From Mermis nigrescens (taxonomy: Eukaryota; Nematoda; Enoplea; Mermithida; Mermithidae): a stretch of DNA of 64,000 nucleotides. Positions within the stretch are counted from its first letter, which is position 1. The number at the start of each line of letters is the position of its first letter. The notes beneath the pieces were generated by a model. It saw only the letters and a program-made list of their open reading frames with translations, searched no databases and had not been told where the DNA came from. Below, one piece after another: positions 51,501-60,500 of the stretch. Location: assembly GCA_036768485.1 (NCBI GenBank), contig JAVLUZ010000154.1, positions 31,641,286 to 31,705,285 of the forward strand, in the 5' to 3' direction. Made by a program: the position numbers and the translations under genes.

Positions 51501-54500
51501 TGTCATTATTGTGGCATGTTACCGTATGTGTTTACTTTAATGATTTACTCAAATCTTGCTAATTAAAAGTAGGGTGCTATCAAATAAAAATGCTCCGATG
51601 GAAAAAGGACAAATATACTTGGAATTACGCATCATTAAGGTCATAAAAGGAGGGACTAGGGAAAAGTTACCTATGTATGCCCGTGAAAGTTGTAAGAATC
51701 TACTAAAAATTATACTTCCGCTAAAAAGACACCAAAAATCGAAGTATATTCTGCGGCTTCTGAAAAAAGCGTCCCTTCACAAGCATTGTTTACTGGCTCA
51801 GAAAAAGTGATTATGAGGAATCTTTGATGTGTTTTAATAATCGATTTAGTTTCTTATCAGTCTCAAAGTTCTCTTTCAATATCTGAGAAATGTTTAATTA
51901 ACCGTCAATGGCTTCATGAATGAATTATGGCAAGCGCACTATCTTCTTATTTGCTGCCCCACAGCAGTGCGTGCCATGCTAGCGTAAGAATGCACATCAT
52001 GTCGTTTTTGATTAGTAATCGCTTCTTTTGTAGGAATAAGCCATTCGTCTTATTCATTTTTACGTTGGACTTGGAGGTGCAATTTCCTTCTGCAGGCCGC
52101 CGAATATACGTACTTCGATTTTTTTGCGTTTTTTAGCGGAAGTCTAATTTTTAGTAGATTTTTAAAACTTCGACAGGCATACATGGGCAACTTCTCCCTG
52201 GTCCCCTCCTTTTACATATGTATATCCTTAATGATGCGTAATTACAATTATATTCGTCCTTTTTGTTCCGTCGGAGCATTTTTGTATGCTAGTTTGATAC
52301 TGCTTCAAGGCACCTAATGCTAATATGTACATTGCCATTAAGTGAACATCGCTTTTGCATGAATAGTTAAAAACATTTGGCTAGCCCGGACTATACTTGC
52401 ACATTGAAAACGATTAAAACAGCATTTTTTTACGATTTTTTTCGGAAAAACAAGAATTCTGGGGGCAGGCTCGTATCCAGGATTTTATTCCGGGGGAAAG
52501 GGGGCGAAAATTTTGAAGTCAGATATCTCGAGAACCATTGGGAGATGGGCCAAGAAGAGGCATTTTTGAGCGTATATTGACGAGCTCTATGCAATGGTTA
52601 GAAAAATTTCAAGCAAAAATTTCAAAAATTTTCAGTTTATTTCATACCCATCATAGGTGGGCAAGGTAGGGGTCGCCAGAGGGAAGGGGGTGGGTGAAAT
52701 TCAAAAACGGTCACGTAGTAAACACAGACCATAGCGTGCATTTTTACAATGTCTTCTTAAGCATATAAAAATGTTATTCCTGAGGTCAGAAGGTAGATCA
52801 ATTCAATTCTGTTTTTCTCGGAAAGATGCTTATTTTAAACAACGTATTAAGCCGATAAATCTCTACTATGTGACAAACAATTGACAAACACTGTAAGGCT
52901 ATAGAAAAATTAATTATTTTCCAGTAAACTGACCAGGTTGACTGAACTTTTAGTTAATTGAGCTGTATTTTTTGCTACAAAATCAAAAATTTTTCACCAG
53001 CAACTTATGTTTCACCAAAATCGCCTGACAGTACCCGGTTTTTCAAAAATCTGAGGGAGGGGTAATAAATAACCTCCTCTCGCCCCTCCCTTTGCCCTTG
53101 TGTGATACTAATATTACACAAATCTATCGTTTAAATAATCTACACAACTGATTTCTCATCATTCAATCGACGAATAATTTCCTAGATTCTGTCTTTGTAT
53201 TTAATATATGTGGTTCATAAAGAAAAAGAATACAGAAAGTGAATAATTCGTCGCGAAGCGCCGAAATATTCGACATGTTCTACAAGTCTAACTCAAATTT
53301 AAGCGGTTTTGGGCGGGCTAGAAGACAAAAACTATAGATAAACAATTAATCCGGCGCGAAGCACCGGAAAATTTTGAGTTTATTAGCTCATAAGCATGCT
53401 AAAAACCTAGCGTGAAGGAACCCCATTATCCCCTAGATCTTGTGTGATGTTAGCTTCTAGCTGGTGAATGCAAGTATACTAACGTTAGGTATTGACCAAA
53501 TACGAGGGGCGTTCAATAAGTTCGTGCTTGTTTTGCAAAACTTTTTTCTGTCTGTGCTATCATCATACGCTTTGTTGCATAGCATTCTTCTACATGTGAT
53601 ATACGTTCTTGCACTCACCATTTCTTTCTTCATAAGTTTTAATGTCCTAGAAAATTTTTTACACTGACCCCATATTTTTAAAATTTGAAGAAATATTTGC
53701 CTACTCATATCTCAGGCACTGATTGACGTTTGGCTCTGAAATTTTGGTAGAGAAAAGGAACTTAATGGATGTTGATAATGCAATGTCAAAAACCTCGCCT
53801 CAATCCGTTTTATCTTTCTAGCGTTACACTGTTTCTTTGAACAGAGGTTATTTCAATTTTTATCCAAAATTGCAAAAAAGTAATTCAGCCAAAATATATA
53901 AATCAGAAGGAAAAGTCATCTCAAAAAAATGCTTATGGCGTTGGATGAAAATCTATGAATTATTGACTTCATTAATTGAAAATCAAACATATGACAATTA
54001 ATTGTTTTTGTGGTTTATGGATTACTTTTCAATGTTGGGTAAAGTTAAAAAAATTTTTAGGAGAGGAAAAGTTACAAAGAAAGAAAAGGTGAGTGCAAGA
54101 ACGTATATACAGCACATGTAGGGGAATGCTATGCAACAAACCGTATGATGATGGCACAGACAGAAAAAAGTTATTGCAAAACTAGCACGAACTTATTGAA
54201 CGTCCCTCGTAGTTTCAGTTATTTCATATTAACTTCGGAAATGGAAATTTCTGATAATTGGATTAATTTTGATTAATGATACTCGTACGTATTATGTACT
54301 TCTTGCATAAGGAAGTTAACATTTTCGTTTAAAAGATGTTAAAATATTTATGTAATGCAAAGTAATAGAAGTTCATTAAAATCCAGGCTATTCTCTTCAA
54401 AGCTTATGCATTGAGTTGCAATCTGTTCTTTGTCAATTTTCCTGTGGCTTACGTTTTAATTTTGACTCAAATTTTCAGGAGGCATCGAACAAAGTGGACA

Positions 54501-57500
54501 TGAGAGCCTGGCCAACCATGCTAGACATCGAAGAAGCGAAGAATAAACGTCTTTCATCATTTTATAAACCTGATTCGCCCGATTCGATTTGCTACCTTGA
54601 TTTTTCCGTTTCTACGACTGGCTTGTTAGCTGGTATTAAGGTGCGTACTTTAGTACTGCAATCAGTTTAATCACGTGGAATTTATTCAAATTATAAATTA
54701 CATAAATGTGTAGTATGGTGGTCCAGGGGCGCCCCTCGGAAATGTATAATAATTTTTGAATTTCACAAGGGTTCCTTAAAGGGAAAAATGGAAAATTCTC
54801 ATAATTCTTAAATTCTCTAAATTCTCTTCGCGCTGGCTTTATTGCTTATATACAGTTTGTCTTCTAAATCGCTTGAAATCACTCAAATTTGAGATAGACA
54901 TGAAGTGCATGTTGAATTTTTCCGTCGCTTTGCGCCAAATTTATTGTTTTTTATATAGTTTCTGTCTTCTGAGCCACTCAGAATCGCTCAAATTTGAGTC
55001 AGATACGTAGAACATGTCAAAGTTTCTTGGCCTTTCGCGCCGAAGTATTTATTTTCTGTATCGTATTCTGTGCAACATACAAAAATTAAATACACAGAAA
55101 AAATTCAAGAAATTGTTTGTCGATTGATTCATGTGAAATAAGTTGTGCGTCTTACTTCATTATGTAATAAGAGGAAAATTTTAAAAATTTTTTAAAATTG
55201 TTTCATCATTGTTTAGAGCTCGCCGAGATACGCTCGAAAATTTCTTTATTTTTGCCTTAAAGTTTTCGCGCCTCCCCCCCCGCCCGAAATAAAATTTTGG
55301 ATACGGGCCTTTGTATGTATGTACATATAGTCATGATCCGCTCTTTTTGGAAACTATTTTGTTGTCTTTTCTTTGATTTTCATTGGGTTTCGGATCTTTG
55401 ACTGTTTTCCCACTTATTAGCTTAAAATTATGTACATAAGTATGTCAATCGCTGATAAAAAAGTGGCCTTTCAAACCTATAATCAAAAAATTTGCAGGAT
55501 CGGCTTTCTTTTTCTCATATGATATTCTTTTTGCATGCCGATTTTCTGTCGTTGTATGCTTTTCGTATTGGATTAAATTAATATACGGATGAATGCTCAA
55601 AGTTTAATGAAATGAATAGTCTTTCAGATGTCGTTTTCGGCCGTTCTTATGCTATGCAAGAGCTTAAAATTAGCCTGTGAGTTATATCCATCAAGACACG
55701 TCTGCTTGTGTCTCGATCCGTACAGTGGATTAGGATTCGTTTTATGGTGCCTTGCCAGGTACATTTTTTTACTTTGCCCATTTTTAAGGAAGTCAGTCCA
55801 GTCCTGTCACAAATTTTTTTGCGTTGGCAAATATTTTTTCCGCCGGTTGAAAGACTTCTAAGCATAGGTGGGCAGCAACGAAATTCTGGGGGAGGGAATT
55901 TAGAAAAAATTTTCAAAATTAAAAAATGATCTTAAAAGTGGTCGTTATGGTGAAAAAACACCATTTTTCGACGTTTCTCATCGAGCACTATCCAATGACA
56001 TAAAAAATCGCTAAAAAGCAAAAAAAATTCAAAAATTGAATTCAGCAACGAAATTCTGGGGGAGTATTTTGATTTCTGGGGGTATTCCAACTTCTGGAGG
56101 GGTGCATACTCCTAAACCCCCACGCCCACGTGTGCTTCTAAGTCATTGGAAGCTTACTGAAATCAGTCAAAATGTAACCCACGAACAGCAATTTACTTAC
56201 TGAACCTCTTACGTATCTACTATTTGCTTCTAGGAACTTTTAATTCGAGTTTAACTATGTAGATAAAAATGTCAACATTATCTTAGGATGGCTTGCCAAT
56301 ATGGTAATTTTCTGTCTTATTTACCGTAAAAGAGCCCAAAAATCTAGTTTAAATAAGGTGAACTTATTGAATTTTCTGCATTATTTGTCAATAAAAAATA
56401 TAGTTGTAAACTAAACACTTAGAAGTTGGCTGATGAACACTCGTAAAGGTCGAAAACGCGCTTTTACCTTATAAAACGCATAATTGTCGAGAGCATTCAG
56501 ATTTTGCTCACTGTATCGTTTGTACATCTACAATGGTGTCTTTTATAAATAAAATGATGCTCACTTGATAAAATAAATATGCATCAGCATAATATAATAT
56601 TATTATGTATAATAGTATCTTATTATATCGATAATATGTATAGTATCAATATAATTATGTATCTGCATATTAATAAGTCTCTTTATAATGTCTACTTTTT
56701 AAATAGCGTATATGCCGGCCATCATTCTGTTATTATACCTCCATCAGAAGTTGAACTGCATCCCGCACTTTGGTTGTCGACCGTTTCACAACTCAAAGGT
56801 AGCTTCAGTGTGACTTTTCCGTTTATATTCTGAAGCTTACTGCATGAATTAAATAACATTTTATCACTTTGTATTTAGGTGACAAAATACAATCTGGCAG
56901 TTTGCAATCAATATAAAATTATATGTTGATATTTTGGTATTATGTCTTACATATAGTATAAGTCAATCCTATAATTTTAGCATACAAGTGTTGCTCAAAT
57001 ATAATATGTGCTCTTGGTTTTCTGACTTTCATGGACAAGCATCTGCTAATATTGGCCATTTTCGCGTACAAATGCGTTTTCTTTCATTAAGATCATGCGA
57101 AACCTTGGGGTGGGGGTGGGTATAGCCCCACTGAGCTTTGAAAAACTGATAGCAACATATACAGCGATTCTGGCCGAAAAACTATAGCTGTATAGCCTTT
57201 TTTGGGCTCAGAAAATTAGCTATACAACCGTTTTAGGCTCATATATAGTCTATTTCTTTTGATATAGTCTTTTTTGAGCTCACAAATGCTATTTAGCTGT
57301 CTTTTCTGAGTTTCAAAAGGATTTTTAGCTATTTTCTCGACTCCAAAAAGGGATTAATAGCTATTTTTAGTTCAAAAAGGCTATATGGCTATGTTTGTTA
57401 ATCTAAAAAGGTATATAGCTAGTTTCTGAGACCTTGAAGACTATAAGCTAATTTTCTGACCCCACAGGACTATAGAGCCGTTTTCACGAAGCACATAGCT

Positions 57501-60500
57501 ATCTATCAATTTTTGGTTTTCACCCACCCTCCCCTGAAAGTTTGACCTTGCGCGCCTATGATCTACATAGATGCATACTGTTTTTTATTATAAACCTCGG
57601 CACGTTTTTCGTCTTATAGCATGGTCCTCAGGCACGGCTTTTTAGCACCTCGCTAATGAAAGCTGCCTCGTGCTTATAAAAATTTTGGCCGTTAGCACAA
57701 CGTGCTATCGGATACGAAGACGTTTTTTGGCAAAAGTGTAGTAATTTTATTGCGCTTTGACGTATTTTTTAACGAAAAATCCTAAAAATTTTCGTTGCAT
57801 CGCGCCGAGTGTCGTATTTACTGTTTATTTAGCCTCAAGGCGCGCGATTTAAACACTCCATCATCAATCTCATGCATACAATGTAATAAAAGATTTAGCA
57901 TTCATCTCGCCTATTTGTTTACCAATTTCTAGCACATTTGTGACAACTTTGCACTGTTTTCTGTTGTTTGAAGATAAAATTAGCTTTTTTATGTTTATTT
58001 ATCATTCAATTCATAAGTGCAGCGACGTCTGTTTTTATTTCAAGTGAGTATATAGCAACCGCATTATCATTCCTGATGTTGTAATAGATACAAAGGTGTC
58101 CGTTTCATAAGTTTATTGAGCATTAGGATGCCAATAATTGTGATTTAGCATGAATTTCTTGATTTATTCAAATCTGAAAAAAACCTTGATCAAGAAAAGA
58201 CATTGATCTGCAGAATATCATGGCATTCTTGAATAGCTAAATTAAAAACAAAAGGACAATTATTACTAACACTTCATATATGTAGTTATATAAGTAAAAA
58301 AACTGGCGTGCTAATGTAACCTTTCCCGTGCTAATGGAAAGAATTTTCATTAGCACTGGTGCTAATAGGGGATGGGGTCGTGCCAAAAAACGCTATCCTC
58401 AGGCAGTGATCGGACCGAGGCTTCGCCTCGGCAAGCCTCGGCGTTTTTTGGAGCCTCGGCCTCGGCGCCAAGGGCGAAGCTAAAAAGTGCCGAGGCGCCG
58501 AGGGTTAAAATCAAATTTGAATAAGTTTAATATATCCGTTGAATATTAACTATTTAGAATACATCTGCAGTACACAGGCTATTTTTTACCTATAGACTTT
58601 TCATATGGTTTTACTCGCGTACCCAGTTACACCAAGTTACATACAGCAAAGTGCCAATTTATTATTCATGTGATGACTTAGTTTTAATTCTCATGCTCGC
58701 TACATGGATCGGAAACACACATTCCCAAAGGGGTGAGGGAGGGTTATAACCTCCTCTCAAGGTACAAGACTCAAGTCACTGTCAGACGTTTTTTGGTGCA
58801 AACCTTTTGAATAATTTTTGAAGTTAATTTTTACTATGGCAAAAGTGCAGCTAACTATTAGAATTTCACGAAGTGATACAGTATTTTTGAATGTGAGCAA
58901 GAGTAAATAGACAAACTATCACTATGAAGCATGCATGCAACAGCTCAAAATTTTCGTAAGGGGCTCCTCGGCATACATGTAACGGCATGAAATTTCGGGT
59001 AGAGGTCCCTGGCCATTTTTAGAAGGAAGGGGATTAGCGACTCTAATCTTATGTCAAAATGGCAAAAGCACCTAAAAATAGCCAACAAAGCGCAAATTTT
59101 CGCCAAAAGTGGGGAGGGTGGGTTGACGTTGGAGGGAAGGGTGTGGGGAGGATGTCCAACCCTGGGTAAATGGGGAATTCCCAAACCCCCCTGTTACACG
59201 TATGGTTTTCGGCCATTTTTATGGGAGAGGGGTGAATGATCACGAATTTTCGGCCGAAAATCGCAAAAATGCACCTAAAAAAGGCCAATAAATGCAGGTT
59301 TTGCCAAAAATCAATTTCGGCTCGTGCATTTTTTGGAGCCATTTTTATACAATGTAAAATACTTTCTTGGACAAAGTGATATTTATTATATCGTTTTTCA
59401 GTATATTTTAGGAAATTTCAAAATTTTCGGTCGCTTCGCGCAAAATATCGCTAATATACTGTATTTAGATTGAAGCAGGGGAAATAAACACTCCAAAATC
59501 AATTTTTGTGTAATCTAGGCATCTTTATGCAGATTTAAAAATGTTTTGTATATATTTATACTGTTTTTTGAAAATTTTATGCAAAATAAGTACTATTTAA
59601 TAACTTTGCACTTTTTTGCCGTTCAAAGAAAAAATTGACTAATTTATCCTGATGTTGCATTGGATTTCTATGCACAGTAGTGCTTATTACAAGATTTAAT
59701 TGGCATATTACAATATCTGTAATATTTCTGATTTTGTAGTACAAGTTGTTTTAGCTTTCTCAGTCGAATTTGTGTGTAAATTCTCATCAAAAGCTGATAA
59801 AAATTTTCGGCGCTTCGCGCCGAACTAATATTATCAACTAAATTCAAGCCGAGTTATCACATTTGAGGCCACGTTTTTTTTTGTATTCGGCAAAGATTTT
59901 TCATAATGTACAGAATCTTTTCAGGACCATCTTCATACACAAAGATTTTTGAGAGACAAAAACTGTAAAAAGGTTTAAAATTTCCGAAAATTTTCGGCGC
60001 ATCAGTAATTGTCTGTCCTATATATCTTTAAAATAGTAGAATTTGCATTTAGAATGGAAAAATGTCAAATATTCAGAAACCCAGGAATTAGCTAAGATAC
60101 ACTACCAGAGGTCGAAAAACCCTGTTTTACCACACTAAATCGCTACTGTACAATACTATAATAGTACACAAAAATTTGCATTCACAAAATGTTCAAAGAC
60201 TTTTGGATACCATCTTTGCACACGTAAAAAGGTATCTTACACAGAAAAACACTGTTTAGGACTGCATGCCAGTTGCAGGTCACACACTGGCAGTATGTAA
60301 AAATGTGTATCTTTAAAAATATATTTATATAAAATATCTACAAAAATTTGTTCGCTCATACAAAGACACTACTTAATTTACTGGTCCCCCATTTTGGGAT
60401 TTCAGTTTTCACCCTTCCCTCATCTCTGGACCTTGGGAAACTATGACCGGAAAGTACAGGCAGTTTCCGTCATATTACCTGCCACACCAGAATTGGATGA

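Larger units (their letters stand above)
49080..52292 (+). repeat. Composite repeat G/H, copy 2
   Basis: Begins around AATAGCGCTTTAGCGCG and is collinear with 5920-8708 but without the E and A insertions. It holds a longer tandem array at 50290-51425 and the H segment at 51577-52292. It starts about 125 bp after the exon 24 donor, as copy 1 starts about 40 bp after the exon 5 donor. Confidence 0.78.
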
